From positions 106,631 through 170,630 of the forward strand of contig JAHDIK010000009.1 of NCBI GenBank assembly GCA_020630795.1: a stretch of DNA of 64,000 bases, given 5' to 3'. The first letter of the stretch is position 1. Every line of letters begins with the position of its first letter. Made by a program: the position numbers and the translations under genes. Below are positions 41,471-51,373 of this stretch, in pieces. This stretch comes from Colwellia sp. (GTDB taxonomy: Bacteria > Pseudomonadota > Gammaproteobacteria > Enterobacterales > Alteromonadaceae). The notes beneath the pieces were generated by a model. It saw nothing but the letters and a program-made list of their open reading frames with translations. It ran no database searches and was not told where the DNA came from.

Positions 41471-44400
41471 TACTTTCTGACTTATCTGTAAAGCGACCGG
41501 TATTCGCTACAGTTATTAACCTATTGCTTATCACCTTTGGTTTGGTGGCTTTTTTATTCTTACCACTGCGAGAATATCCTGATATTGATCCTCCTGTTGT
41601 TAGTATAAATACATCGTACCCTGGTGCTTCTGCTGCCATTGTTGAAACTAAAATTACACAATTATTAGAAGACCGCATTAGTGGAATTGAAGGCGTAAAA
41701 TCCATCAGTTCAAATAGCCGAGTAGGTCGTTCAAGTATCACGATAGAATTTGATCTTAATCGCGATATAGATGCTGCGACCAACGATGTAAGAGATCGTA
41801 TTTCACGAGCATTAAACAACTTACCTGAACAAGCCCAACCGCCAGAGGTATTTAAAGCAAACGACGATGAAAACGTTATTGTGTGGTTTGTATTACAAAG
41901 CGACAGTATGTCTACGCTGCAACTTACGGATTATGCTAGCCGTTATATTGTAGACAGGTTTGCAGTGGTCGATGGTGTTGCTCGTGTACGTTTAGGTGGT
42001 GGCCGAACGTATGCGATGAAAATTTTACTTAACCGTAAAGCCATGGCGGCTCGTAATGTTACTGTGGCAGACATTGAAGCAACACTGCGAGCCGAGAACG
42101 TTGAGCTTCCGGCAGGTAAAATCGAATCGGTAGACCGAGACTTTTCAATCCGCGTAGAGCGAAGCTATAAAACACCACAAGACTTTTCATCAATGGTCGT
42201 ATCGCGTGGTGAAGACAATCAACTTGTGCGTTTGGGCGACGTTGCTTTTGTAGATATTACCGCTAAAGACGATGAAACCATGTTTAAAGGTAACGGAAAA
42301 AACATGGTAGGTTTGGGTATTATTAAGCAATCTAAAGCGAATACCTTAGACGTGGTTGCCGCTGCTCGAAAAGAAATGTATTCGGTAAGAGAAACTTTAC
42401 CGCAAGGTACAACAATTACGAATAGCTACGACTCGTCAGTGTTTATTCAAGGCTCGATTAACGAAGTTTATAATACGTTAATTATTTCTATGCTCATGGT
42501 TATATTGGTTATTTTCCTGTTCTTAGGCAATATCAGAGCAACGATTATTCCAGCGTTAACCGTGCCAATTGCGCTCATCGGCTCTATGATGGTGTTATCG
42601 TGGTTAGGCTTCTCAATTAACTTACTTACGTTACTTGCTTTGGTGCTAGCAATTGGTTTAGTGGTTGATGACGCTATTGTGGTACTTGAGAATATTTATC
42701 GTCGTATTGAAGACGGACAAAAGCCATTATTAGCAGCATACAATGGTGGTAGAGAGGTTGCTTTTGCCGTTGTTGCCACCACGCTTGTGTTGGTTGCTGT
42801 ATTTGTGCCACTTGTATTTTTATCGGGCAATGTCGGGCGCTTATTCACTGAATTTGCCATTGCAATTGCAGCCGCTGTTGTGTTTTCTAGCATAACTGCA
42901 TTGTCGTTAACGCCTATGCTGTGTTCAAAAATGTTGAAACACCGTAAGCGTAGCTCTTCGTTCGGGCAATTTTTAGATAGAAATTTTGCAAAACTTGAAG
43001 TGGCTTACGCGCGTGCATTAAGTACCACAATTAAACAACCTATCATGCTCACGTTAGTGGTTGGTTTAGCTATGGTTGCCGTGTATTTGCTGTTTATCAA
43101 ATTACCAACAGAGTACACGCCAAAAGAAGATCGCAACAATGCCATGGTGATGATGCAAGGTGCTGAAGGCGCAAGCTTTGAAAACAATGCTAAGAATATG
43201 CAGGAAATTGAACGTAAGCTTTTAGCATATCAAGAACGTGGTGAACTAGATCGCGTAATTGTTAGAGTGCCCGGGTTTGGTGGTACGGGCGGTATTGCAA
43301 TTATCGGTATGCCGAGTTGGGACGAACGTACCATGACAACGTTTGAGTTTATGAACAAGTTTAATCGAGAGCTCGCGGAAGTTACCGACGTGAGAGCGTT
43401 CGCTATGATGAGGCGTGGTATCAGAGGCGGCGGTTCTAATTCACCTGTGGCATTTGTACTTCAAGGGAACACCTATGAAGAACTTGCGAAGTGGCGCGAT
43501 ATTGTGATTAAGAAAGCACAAGAAAATCCCAATTTATTTAATATCAATAGCGACTACAAAGAAACGTACCCTCAGTTGATGATAGAGATTGATCGTAACA
43601 GAGCATACGATTTAGGCGTGGCTGTAGGCGATATAGGTAAAACACTACAAACTATGTTGGGGCAACGACGAGTAACGCGTTTTGTTGACCGGGGAGAAGA
43701 GTACGACGTGGTACTGGAAGGAGACGAAACCGATTTTACGTCGCCAACTGATATTGATAACGTGTATGTACGCTCGAAAACATCTAAAGCATTAATTCCG
43801 TTGTCTAACTTGGTTAAAGTAACAGAAAACGCAACATCTTCACGTTTGAACCGATATAACCGATTACGCAGTATAACCATAACAGCGAGTGTTGCTGACG
43901 ATTACCCATTGGGCGATGCATTGGCATTCTTGAATAATATCGTAGATGAGCAATTACCTGCGGAAGCTCAGGTTGACTATAAAGGGCAGTCTTTATTACT
44001 TAAAGAGTCTGGCAATTCTATTTTGTTTATTTTTGGCTTGGCTTTACTCATTACCTTTTTAGTACTGTCGGCACAATTCGAAAGTTTTGTTCATCCGTTT
44101 GTTATATTGCTTACTGTGCCACTAGCACTTGTGGGAGCGTTGGCTGGCTTAGAATTTATGGGCATGAGTTTAAATATATACAGCCAAATAGGTATTGTCA
44201 TGCTGATTGGTTTAGCTGCTAAAAACGGTATTTTAATTGTTGAGTTTGCTAACCAGTTACGAGACCAAGGACAGCAGTTTGAAGATGCGTTAATTCGCGC
44301 CGCTCAACAACGATTACGACCGATTGTAATGACAACATTCACAACAGTAACTAGTGCTATTCCTCTTGTATTAGCATCAGGACCAGGAGCAGAGAGCAGA

Positions 44401-44562
44401 ATGGTTATTGGTGTTGTTATTTTTGCAGGCGTGTCTTTAGCAAGTGTGTTTACCTTGTTTATTGTACCCGGTGCCTACTATTGGTTATGTCGAAATACAG
44501 GTACGCCGTTAACGATCGCGAATGAAATCGAGCGTGAGCAACGCCTGATCGAACAAAAGTAA
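41467..44562 (+). CDS. RND-family efflux pump inner-membrane protein (HAE1/AcrB-like)
   Basis: The 1031-residue pump has the RND layout: 12 membrane helices and two large periplasmic domains. Seen are the N-terminal LSVKRPVFATVINLLLI, the proton-relay Asp pair in LVLAIGLVVDDAIVVLENI of helix 4, the RIEDG loop after it, and GLAAKNGILIVEFA in the second half. The start is GTG, overlapping the adaptor stop (GTGA) and preceded by AAGGAGGAG. It should export drugs, dyes or metabolites using the proton motive force; the substrate is unknown. There is no outer-membrane TolC-type gene or regulator next to it. Confidence 0.94.
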   Translation: MILSDLSVKRPVFATVINLLLITFGLVAFLFLPLREYPDIDPPVVSINTSYPGASAAIVETKITQLLEDRISGIEGVKSISSNSRVGRSSITIEFDLNRDIDAATNDVRDRISRALNNLPEQAQPPEVFKANDDENVIVWFVLQSDSMSTLQLTDYASRYIVDRFAVVDGVARVRLGGGRTYAMKILLNRKAMAARNVTVADIEATLRAENVELPAGKIESVDRDFSIRVERSYKTPQDFSSMVVSRGEDNQLVRLGDVAFVDITAKDDETMFKGNGKNMVGLGIIKQSKANTLDVVAAARKEMYSVRETLPQGTTITNSYDSSVFIQGSINEVYNTLIISMLMVILVIFLFLGNIRATIIPALTVPIALIGSMMVLSWLGFSINLLTLLALVLAIGLVVDDAIVVLENIYRRIEDGQKPLLAAYNGGREVAFAVVATTLVLVAVFVPLVFLSGNVGRLFTEFAIAIAAAVVFSSITALSLTPMLCSKMLKHRKRSSSFGQFLDRNFAKLEVAYARALSTTIKQPIMLTLVVGLAMVAVYLLFIKLPTEYTPKEDRNNAMVMMQGAEGASFENNAKNMQEIERKLLAYQERGELDRVIVRVPGFGGTGGIAIIGMPSWDERTMTTFEFMNKFNRELAEVTDVRAFAMMRRGIRGGGSNSPVAFVLQGNTYEELAKWRDIVIKKAQENPNLFNINSDYKETYPQLMIEIDRNRAYDLGVAVGDIGKTLQTMLGQRRVTRFVDRGEEYDVVLEGDETDFTSPTDIDNVYVRSKTSKALIPLSNLVKVTENATSSRLNRYNRLRSITITASVADDYPLGDALAFLNNIVDEQLPAEAQVDYKGQSLLLKESGNSILFIFGLALLITFLVLSAQFESFVHPFVILLTVPLALVGALAGLEFMGMSLNIYSQIGIVMLIGLAAKNGILIVEFANQLRDQGQQFEDALIRAAQQRLRPIVMTTFTTVTSAIPLVLASGPGAESRMVIGVVIFAGVSLASVFTLFIVPGAYYWLCRNTGTPLTIANEIEREQRLIEQK

Positions 44563-44582
44563 TTGTTTAGTTACTAAAGCGA

Positions 44583-44617
44583 TAAAAGCCGAACAACACA
44601 TGTTGTTCGGCTTTTTT
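44583..44617. terminator. Bidirectional intrinsic terminator
   Basis: AAAAGCCGAACAAC and GTTGTTCGGCTTTT form a long stem with a short loop, flanked by A- and T-runs, between the convergent pump and oxidase genes. It ends directly at the cioB stop. Confidence 0.92.
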
Positions 44618-44618
44618 G

Positions 44619-45617
44619 CTAATGATACCTAAGTTCTTGAACTTTGCCCCAAAACACGCGGTAAGAATATGCGGTGTAGCTAAATATTACCGGTACTACG
44701 AGAATTGCTCCCCACAATATAAAGCTTAACGACTCTGGTGCTGACGCTGACTCCCATATTGTAAGTTTACCGGGCACTATGTATGGGAAGAAGCTAAAGC
44801 CAAGTCCGAAAAAGCATAATAAGAAAATCATCACTGCGGCCATAAACGGTTTCCAACACCCTTTATCTTCTACAGCAGGTAACCGTGTTAATTGTATGTA
44901 GCTATATACAAACAATGAAAAGCAGATGAATGGCAATGCGAGCATGTATATAGCATTTGGCCACATAAACCATTTAGCGTATACATCAGGGTTAATGATT
45001 GGATTAACAACTGACACGCCAATTATGCCAACAAAGCAAATCAAACTGGTTTTCTTTGCCCAATTAACAGCTTGAATTTGTAATGCACCTTCGGTTTTCA
45101 TAATTAGCCAGCAAGCGCCAATATAGCTATAGGCAGCAGCAACGCCAAAGGCACTTAGTAAACTAAAGCTGTAAGCAGCTAATGTGCTCTCAAATCCCAT
45201 AATGTACATGCCTAGCATATAACCTTGGCTCATTGCTGCGAGCAAAGATCCCATTTTGAAAACACGGTTCCATGTTGGCTTGTGGCTGAAAGCTGCTTTA
45301 GCTCGAAAGTCGAATGCTACACCTCTTAAAACAAGGCTGATTAATAACACCGCCGTTGGTATATATAATTCTTTAAATATATAGCTATGCGCAGCTGGAA
45401 AAGCGATAAGTAGTAAACCTACCGCTAACACTAACCATGTTTCGTTAGCGTCCCAAAAAGGGCCGATTGAAGCAATCATAGTGTCGCTGTCATCTTTTTG
45501 TTCAAGTGGCAGTAATATCCCAACACCTAAATCAAAACCGTCTAAAACGGCATACAGTAGTATTGATAAGCCCATAAGAGACACAAATACTACTGCTAAC
45601 GTATTCGCTTCAAACAT
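44619..45617 (-). CDS. cioB: Cytochrome bd-type quinol oxidase subunit II (CioB/CydB)
   Basis: The 332-residue membrane protein has eight or nine helices and matches CydB-family subunit II. Signatures are the N-terminal LLYAVLDGFDLGVGILL, then GPFWDANETWLVLAVGLLLIAFP and LRGVAFDFRAKA. Length and sequence are nearer the CioB group than E. coli CydB (379). It completes the oxidase with CioA, overlapping its gene by 8 bp. No CydX-like small gene is seen after it. The start has a strong AAGGAG. Confidence 0.9.
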   Translation of the reverse strand: MFEANTLAVVFVSLMGLSILLYAVLDGFDLGVGILLPLEQKDDSDTMIASIGPFWDANETWLVLAVGLLLIAFPAAHSYIFKELYIPTAVLLISLVLRGVAFDFRAKAAFSHKPTWNRVFKMGSLLAAMSQGYMLGMYIMGFESTLAAYSFSLLSAFGVAAAYSYIGACWLIMKTEGALQIQAVNWAKKTSLICFVGIIGVSVVNPIINPDVYAKWFMWPNAIYMLALPFICFSLFVYSYIQLTRLPAVEDKGCWKPFMAAVMIFLLCFFGLGFSFFPYIVPGKLTIWESASAPESLSFILWGAILVVPVIFSYTAYSYRVFWGKVQELRYH

Positions 45618-46992
45618 GTTGTTTCTCCTTATTTAAATTGACAGGTGCTGGCGTAACAATAGGTTTAATTCTTTCTTCATCGCTGATCTCTTCAATTTCA
45701 ATTGCTCGTCCTGCCATGGTGAAAATGGTGTGTAAATATGCGACAAGTAGCACTGCATATAGAATGAGATACATAACCAGCGTAAAACCTACGTTTTCAG
45801 GGGCGATATCGGTGGCTGCATCTTTAATCGTTAGAATGCCGTTTACTAACCATGGTTGTCGGCCTATTTCAGTAACATACCAACCAGCGAGTGTTGCAAT
45901 CCAACCCGAGAAACTCATGGCAACCAATGCTTTCAAAAGCCAAGGTGGTAAAGACTGCTTGCGCGCAATTTTTATTCTGCTGAACCATGAAATAGCTAAC
46001 ATAAGCAAGCCTATACCTACCATTATTCTGAATGCGTAAAAAACAGGGGCAACGGGTGGGTGATTTCCTTCAAACTCATTAAGACCTTTTACTTCACCGT
46101 TAAAGTCGTGTGTTAGTACAAAACTTGCCATGCCGGGTAAACCTATTTCAAAGTGATTAGTTTTGTTGGCTTCGTCAGGTATAGCAAAAATTAAGAAGGG
46201 CACGTTTTTCTCGGTATGCCAAACGCTTTCCATTGCCGCTATTTTTTGCGGCTGATGTTCAAGGGTATTTAACCCATGTAAATCGCCTACAAAAATTTGT
46301 AGCGGTGTAAGTAGCATGGCTACTGTTAACGAAATTTTTAGCGTTAGCTTAGGCGCTTGTTTGTTGTCGCCTTTTAATAACCGATAAGCACTGATACCCG
46401 CAACTAAAAAGGCGGCAGTTAATCCTGATGCAATAAGCATATGCGTTAAACGATAAGGGAAAGATGGATTAAAAATAATCTCTAACCAACTTATGGGAAA
46501 TGCAACACCATCACGCATTTCATGCCCTTGGGGCGTTTGCATCCAAGAGTTAAGCGCCAGTATCCAAAATGCTGATAAGCTTGTGCCAACCGCCACAATA
46601 AACGTAGAAAGCGTATGAATACGAGGGCTTACTCTATTAATGCCAAACAGCATTATGCCAAGGAATCCCGCTTCTAAGAAAAAAGCAGTTAGCACTTCGT
46701 AACCGAGTAATGGTCCAGCAATATTACCTACGGTTTCCATAAATTTTGGCCAGTTCGTGCCAAATTGAAAAGACATAGTAATGCCGCTCACCACGCCAAT
46801 CGCAAATGTTAAGGCAAATATTTTTACCCAAAAGCGATAAGCACGCATCCACACAGGATCTTTGGTTTTGTCGTAGCGAAATTTGAAATAAAACAAAAAC
46901 CAACTGAGCGCGATAGTGATGGTTGGAAACAGAATATGAAAACTAATGTTTGCTGCGAATTGAATACGTGAGAGCATTAAAGTTTCAAGCAT
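45610..46992 (-). CDS. cioA: Cytochrome bd-type quinol oxidase subunit I, short Q-loop (CioA)
   Basis: The 460-residue subunit I carries the haem ligands of bd oxidases: His in the first helix (FAANISFHILFPTITI), His in YRLTHMLIASGL and the Met/quinol region. The GWYVTEIGRQPWLVNG motif lies near the C-terminus. It is shorter than E. coli CydA (522) because the quinol-binding Q-loop is short, which is the hallmark of the cyanide-insensitive (CIO) type. The enzyme oxidises quinol and reduces oxygen with low sensitivity to cyanide, NO and sulfide. Start has GGAG upstream. It lies behind a GbsR-type regulator on the same strand. Confidence 0.92.
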   Translation of the reverse strand: MLETLMLSRIQFAANISFHILFPTITIALSWFLFYFKFRYDKTKDPVWMRAYRFWVKIFALTFAIGVVSGITMSFQFGTNWPKFMETVGNIAGPLLGYEVLTAFFLEAGFLGIMLFGINRVSPRIHTLSTFIVAVGTSLSAFWILALNSWMQTPQGHEMRDGVAFPISWLEIIFNPSFPYRLTHMLIASGLTAAFLVAGISAYRLLKGDNKQAPKLTLKISLTVAMLLTPLQIFVGDLHGLNTLEHQPQKIAAMESVWHTEKNVPFLIFAIPDEANKTNHFEIGLPGMASFVLTHDFNGEVKGLNEFEGNHPPVAPVFYAFRIMVGIGLLMLAISWFSRIKIARKQSLPPWLLKALVAMSFSGWIATLAGWYVTEIGRQPWLVNGILTIKDAATDIAPENVGFTLVMYLILYAVLLVAYLHTIFTMAGRAIEIEEISDEERIKPIVTPAPVNLNKEKQHV

Positions 46993-47015
46993 GACTTACT
47001 CCGTCAGCCCAACAC

Positions 47016-47079
47016 AGGATGTGTTTATTGGGCCTAAAATTTAATAATTTTATAGAGGGTAATAGCGTTGCTTTACCCT
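47016..47079 (-). promoter_or_regulatory. Two stem-loops between gbsR and cioA
   Basis: Near 47016-47041, GCCCAA and CACA pair with TGTG and TTGGGC, with a small bulge, just upstream of the cioA ribosome binding site. At 47056-47079, AGGGTAA pairs with TTACCCT. Neither has a clear T-run, so they look like mRNA-stability or attenuation structures rather than terminators. Confidence 0.4.
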
Positions 47080-47095
47080 AGGTTAGGTAGTGAAA

Positions 47096-47641
47096 TTAAC
47101 TACTTTTTAATAGCTTATCTTTCATATCGATAACTTTACTGACACCCGAGCCTAGCTTCATTAACGTGTTTAGCTTGTCGGGACTCATTGACTGTAACTC
47201 GCTTGCCCAATGGGTAATGGTTTCAAGTAAGTCGTGTATTTCGTGCATTTTTGCTTGCGCGTATTCTTCTTGATGGTTGGCTGGTTCATCAAGAAGATTA
47301 TCTCGTAATAATGAGAGTGTAGGATCAACTTCGCGCTTACGACGTTCTTCAAAAACGCGTGTCGCCATTTCCCAAATGTCACCAGCGGGAGAGTAGTATT
47401 CTTTGCGGTCTTTCGGTTTATGCTGAACTTGTACAAGTCGCCAAGATTGCAGCTCTTTAATGCCCATACTGACATTACCACGTGAAATATTAAGCGTTTC
47501 TGAAATTGCCACAGCGCTCAACGGTTCATGATGAATAATAAGTAAACCGTACATTTGTCCAACGGTACGATTAAAACCCCAACGACTGCCCATTTCACCA
47601 CAGTGCATTACAAACGATTCTATTTTTTCGGTTAATATCAT
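47096..47641 (-). CDS. GbsR/MarR-family transcriptional regulator
   Basis: The 181-residue protein matches the GbsR group of MarR-like regulators. It has the N-terminal KIESFVMHCGEMGSRWGFNRTVGQMYGLL, then the winged helix PLSAVAISETLNISRGNVSMGIKELQSWRLVQ, and helices for dimer formation at the C-terminus. It sits directly upstream of cioAB on the same strand, 103 bp away, so it probably regulates the oxidase and itself. A perfect inverted repeat lies just before its start codon. Confidence 0.85.
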   Translation of the reverse strand: MILTEKIESFVMHCGEMGSRWGFNRTVGQMYGLLIIHHEPLSAVAISETLNISRGNVSMGIKELQSWRLVQVQHKPKDRKEYYSPAGDIWEMATRVFEERRKREVDPTLSLLRDNLLDEPANHQEEYAQAKMHEIHDLLETITHWASELQSMSPDKLNTLMKLGSGVSKVIDMKDKLLKSS

Positions 47642-47654
47642 AATTTAAGTTCTG

Positions 47655-47678
47655 AACTTTCAGTATTTTCTGAAAGTT
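47655..47678. promoter_or_regulatory. Candidate operator of the GbsR-type regulator
   Basis: AACTTTCAG-N6-CTGAAAGTT is a perfect 9-bp inverted repeat, 13 bases upstream of the regulator's ATG. Size and position fit an autoregulatory MarR/GbsR site. Confidence 0.55.
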
Positions 47679-47982
47679 TAGTCTTTTATTGATATAAATC
47701 AAGTTTTATTGGTGTTTTTATTTAGCGAAAAGTAGGGAGGTTTGATCAAATAACGAGTTATTTTGAAAAAAATTATTATATTGCACGTTTTTTCACACAA
47801 TATTGTTATATTTGGAATTAATTAAACAAAATTAGTGCGAAATAATATTTAAATAACCATATACTAATACCGTTATAATGCTTAAGCATTAATTAAAACC
47901 TATGACTATAAGTTGGTGAATATTTTTTATACATTCAAACGCATTACCAGCTTTTATTGTTTCATCAATGTTTGGAGAAATC

Positions 47983-49395
47983 ATGGATAAAAAAGTTAGT
48001 TCTCGGTCTACCACTAATAAAGCCTTACGTATTAATCTTGATGAAAAGAAATACGGCACAATTGTTGAAATTGGCGCAGGGCAAGAAGTAGCAAGAAACT
48101 TTTTTTTAGCGGGTGCAGCTGCGGGCACAATTGCAAAAACAATGTCGGCTTACGACATGAAGTTTTCTGACGCTATTTACGGTGTTCAAGAAGACAGACG
48201 CTACGTAAGTAAAGCGCGTGTAAAGGCCATGATGGAGCAAGAGTTTGACCTAGTAGTAGATCGTGTGGGTAATACACGTTCTAAGTCTTCACGTTATTTT
48301 GCGTACGCTGCAACGGTAGCTGCTAAAAGCTTTAATCGTAATAACGAATGTCATGCATGGTGTGGCGTAAAGGTACAAATGTACCCAGGTGCAGCGCCGT
48401 CTACCATTACAATTCATGTGCGTATGCACGACGACAATGCAGAAGCGCAACAGCAAGCATTAGGCGATTTAGGTGTAAACTTAATTTACGCAGCGTATTA
48501 CTATTTTGAAAATCCAAAAGATATTATTGACTCGTTAAGCGACAATATTGGTAAAGATCGTATTGAAATTGACGCGATTGAATTCGAAGGCCCTTACTTT
48601 GAAGACATTGATAACCGAGCGATAAACTTACACCTTATTCGTGCATGGAAAACTCGTGCAATTATGTTTAAGCCAGACGGTTCGGTGACTGTTCCTGCTG
48701 ACATGCTATATAAGAAGAACGTGTTAACTATTCGTGGTTCATTTAAGCCCGTTACTAAATTGAATGTAGACATGATCGAGCAGGGCAAAGAATCGTTTAA
48801 ATTGTTAGAAGGTGTTGATGACAGTAATACCGTAGCAATTGCAGAAATATCGTTAAACGACCTGCATGGTCACGATGCTAAAGTACCAGAAGCGGATATT
48901 ATTTCTCGTGTTCAACTACTGAACTCGCTTGGCTACAATGTAATGATTTCGGATTATACTCGTTACTTCTCATTACGCGCATACTTCCGTCAGTACACCA
49001 AACTACAAATTGGTATTGTGGTAGGCATGGCTAACATGAGACAAATTTTTGATGAAGAGTTTTATCGTGGCGTAGAAGGTGGAATTTTAGAAGCATTTGG
49101 TAAATTATTCCCTGATCATACTCGCGTATTTATTTACCCTGAACTTGATGAAGCGGGTGAATTGTCAGACTTTTCTCAAGTACGCGTACCTAACCATTTA
49201 CGCTACTTGTATAAACATTTACTTGAAAACGGGTTTATTTCAGGGATTGAATGTAGCGATACAAGCTTATTTAAGATTTATTCGCGTGAAGTACTTAAAC
49301 AACTAATGGCGGGTACTAATGGTTGGGAAAATTCAGTGCCTGACGCGGCTGTTGAAGAAATTAAGTTGAAGCGTTTATTTGGCTGTAAAGGCTAA
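47983..49395 (+). CDS. Conserved protein of unknown function (about 470 aa)
   Basis: I start at the ATG of MDKKVSSRST because GGAG lies 7 bases upstream; the longer frame begins at 47968. The 470-residue soluble protein has no signal peptide. It includes KYGTIVEIGAGQEVARNFF, a stretch resembling a nucleotide- or SAM-binding Gly motif, then AAAGTIAKTMSAYDM, NNECHAWCGVKVQM and LIYAAYYYFENP. By recall, homologues in cyanobacteria and gammaproteobacteria are named nicotinate-nucleotide adenylyltransferase or TonB-related in databases, but I see no (H/T)xGH nucleotidyltransferase signature and no receptor features. Function should be treated as unknown. It has its own terminator. Confidence 0.7.
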   Translation: MDKKVSSRSTTNKALRINLDEKKYGTIVEIGAGQEVARNFFLAGAAAGTIAKTMSAYDMKFSDAIYGVQEDRRYVSKARVKAMMEQEFDLVVDRVGNTRSKSSRYFAYAATVAAKSFNRNNECHAWCGVKVQMYPGAAPSTITIHVRMHDDNAEAQQQALGDLGVNLIYAAYYYFENPKDIIDSLSDNIGKDRIEIDAIEFEGPYFEDIDNRAINLHLIRAWKTRAIMFKPDGSVTVPADMLYKKNVLTIRGSFKPVTKLNVDMIEQGKESFKLLEGVDDSNTVAIAEISLNDLHGHDAKVPEADIISRVQLLNSLGYNVMISDYTRYFSLRAYFRQYTKLQIGIVVGMANMRQIFDEEFYRGVEGGILEAFGKLFPDHTRVFIYPELDEAGELSDFSQVRVPNHLRYLYKHLLENGFISGIECSDTSLFKIYSREVLKQLMAGTNGWENSVPDAAVEEIKLKRLFGCKG

Positions 49396-49434
49396 CGTGT
49401 AATACGTTAAACCGCTAGATAAACACAAAAAATT

Positions 49435-49466
49435 AAAGCCCAGCAGTGTAACTGCTGGGCTTTTTA
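49435..49466. terminator. Intrinsic terminator after the 470-aa protein gene
   Basis: AAAGCCCAGCAGT and ACTGCTGGGCTTT pair around a 4-base loop, with A- and T-runs, between convergent genes. Confidence 0.9.
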
Positions 49467-49486
49467 GTTTTAAAATACGTAAAGTT

Positions 49487-51121
49487 TTAATCTACTTTAA
49501 AAGCATTTAATTGGGTGGATAAACCTTCTCCCATTTCATTGAGTTCTGCAGAGCGCTCTGCCGCTGATTCTGTACCATGCAAAGATTCATGCGATAACGT
49601 GGAAATACGCTTTACGCTATCGTTAATTTCATTTGCTGATAAAGACTGTTCTTCTGCCGCGGTAGCAACTTGCACGTTCATATCATTAATACGTTGAATA
49701 ACAACAGATATTTTATGTAGTGATTCGTTCGCTTGGTTAACATGCTCTGTTGTTTCTATCGCTTTTTCGGCACTCGCTTCAATAACAGACACCGCAGAAT
49801 GACTTCCTTGTTGTAGCTTGTGTATCATTTTTTGAATTTCTTCTGTGGACTGCCCAGTACGACTTGCTAATGTTCTAACTTCATCAGCTACCACGGCAAA
49901 CCCTCTACCTTGTTCACCAGCTCTTGCGGCCTCAATAGCAGCGTTAAGGGCGAGTAGGTTTGTTTGTTCGGCAATACTACGAATAACATCGAGTACACCA
50001 CCAATATTTTCAGATTCTTCTGCTAACGACTTAATAACTTTAGAGGCGTCTTGCACGTTTTCAGACAGTACTTTTATTTCTTTAACCGTTTCGGTTACAA
50101 CTTGCTGTCCTTCTTTGGCAAGTGTTTTACCTTCGTTGGTTTCAAGCGCGGCATTTTCAGCGTTTTTAGCAATTTCATTAATGGTTTGTTGCATTTCGGT
50201 CATGGAGTGCTCTAATTGACCTGTTTGTTCATTTTGTTCTTCCGCTAGTGATTTGGCGTTTTGATTTAGATTGTCTAGCGACTCGGCATTGTTTTTTACT
50301 TGGTCAGCGCTGGCATGAACATCGTTTACCAGTGTTTTTATTTTTTCTGAGAACACGTTGAATCCGCTAGTTAACTGCGTTAATTCGTCATTTCCTTTTA
50401 CTTGTAGCCGTTTAGTTAAATCGCCTTCGCCTTCACTAATGTTTGTGATCATATCCACTGTTTCATTGAGTGGACGCATAATTGAACGTTGAATAAAGAG
50501 GGTTAACAGCGCGAAAACGATAAAAGAAACGCCACCTATTGTTAGCGTTAACGCAGCCATGGCTGAAAATTCTTTATCAACATCGTCAAGATAGATGCCT
50601 GACCCTACGATCCAGCCCCATTCTTTAAAGCCTTTTACGTAACCTATTTTCGCTACAGGATCATCGTAACCAGGTTTAGCCCAAAAGTAGGGAACAAAGC
50701 CATGACCTTGTTTGTTAACTACATTTACCATTTCTTGGAAAAGTTGAGTTCCGTTTGGATCTTTAAATTTAGATAAGTCTTTCCCGTTTAAGTTAGGTTT
50801 TATTGGATGCATTACCATGGTGGCACTGTAATCGTTTATCCAGTAATAATTAGTGTTGTCGTAACGTAAAGCACCAATTGTACTCATTGCATCTTTTTGA
50901 GCTTGTTCAGTAGAGATGCCTTCTGAAGCGATACGAGAAAAATTGTATTTAATGGCTTGGTGTGCCACTTCAACAATATTTTGTGTTTTTTGGTATTTTT
51001 GCTCTAAAAGAGATGTTTTAAATGCGTTGAGGGTAAGCAAAATAAAAATAGCAAAAGATACAAACACGATAACTAAATTTAATTGTAACCGACGTTTTAT
51101 GGGGAGTTTGCGTAAGTTCAT
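49487..51121 (-). CDS. Methyl-accepting chemotaxis protein with single Cache domain
   Basis: The 544-residue receptor has two membrane helices (about residues 13-32 and 190-211) around a periplasmic sCache_2-type sensor ([51 protein letters not shown]). A HAMP domain follows ([24 protein letters not shown]), then the signalling domain with the hairpin tip [35 protein letters not shown]. There is no C-terminal CheR-binding pentapeptide. It should detect small organic acids or similar ligands and signal to CheA. The Cache WxxG pattern [13 protein letters not shown] (EWGWIVGSG) supports the family. Confidence 0.93.
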   Translation of the reverse strand: MNLRKLPIKRRLQLNLVIVFVSFAIFILLTLNAFKTSLLEQKYQKTQNIVEVAHQAIKYNFSRIASEGISTEQAQKDAMSTIGALRYDNTNYYWINDYSATMVMHPIKPNLNGKDLSKFKDPNGTQLFQEMVNVVNKQGHGFVPYFWAKPGYDDPVAKIGYVKGFKEWGWIVGSGIYLDDVDKEFSAMAALTLTIGGVSFIVFALLTLFIQRSIMRPLNETVDMITNISEGEGDLTKRLQVKGNDELTQLTSGFNVFSEKIKTLVNDVHASADQVKNNAESLDNLNQNAKSLAEEQNEQTGQLEHSMTEMQQTINEIAKNAENAALETNEGKTLAKEGQQVVTETVKEIKVLSENVQDASKVIKSLAEESENIGGVLDVIRSIAEQTNLLALNAAIEAARAGEQGRGFAVVADEVRTLASRTGQSTEEIQKMIHKLQQGSHSAVSVIEASAEKAIETTEHVNQANESLHKISVVIQRINDMNVQVATAAEEQSLSANEINDSVKRISTLSHESLHGTESAAERSAELNEMGEGLSTQLNAFKVD

Positions 51122-51373
51122 ACATTTGCCTTTTAAAAGTGATTGTTATTTGAACATTTTTAACCGGTTATTTTTAAAGATAGAACAACATTGAACTTTA
51201 CGCCAAGTTACCGTTGATGAAGTGTTTTTCTCTGAATTGTTGTGAGGTATATAACACCATTTGATTGAAGAAAGTAACGTACCGTAAAGCGTGTAAAGTA
51301 CGTTACTTTGTTAGTTTAATTGGTGTAAGTTTTATTGGTGTAGTTTTGTTAGTTTAAGTTAACTGGAATAGGT

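Noticed and set aside
47016..47041. Terminator between gbsR and cioA
   Set aside because: A stem is present but no T-run follows on the minus strand, so read-through into cioA is expected.
48594..48788. Short minus-strand ORF inside the 470-aa protein gene
   Set aside because: Fully contained in a well-supported gene on the other strand, no start signal.
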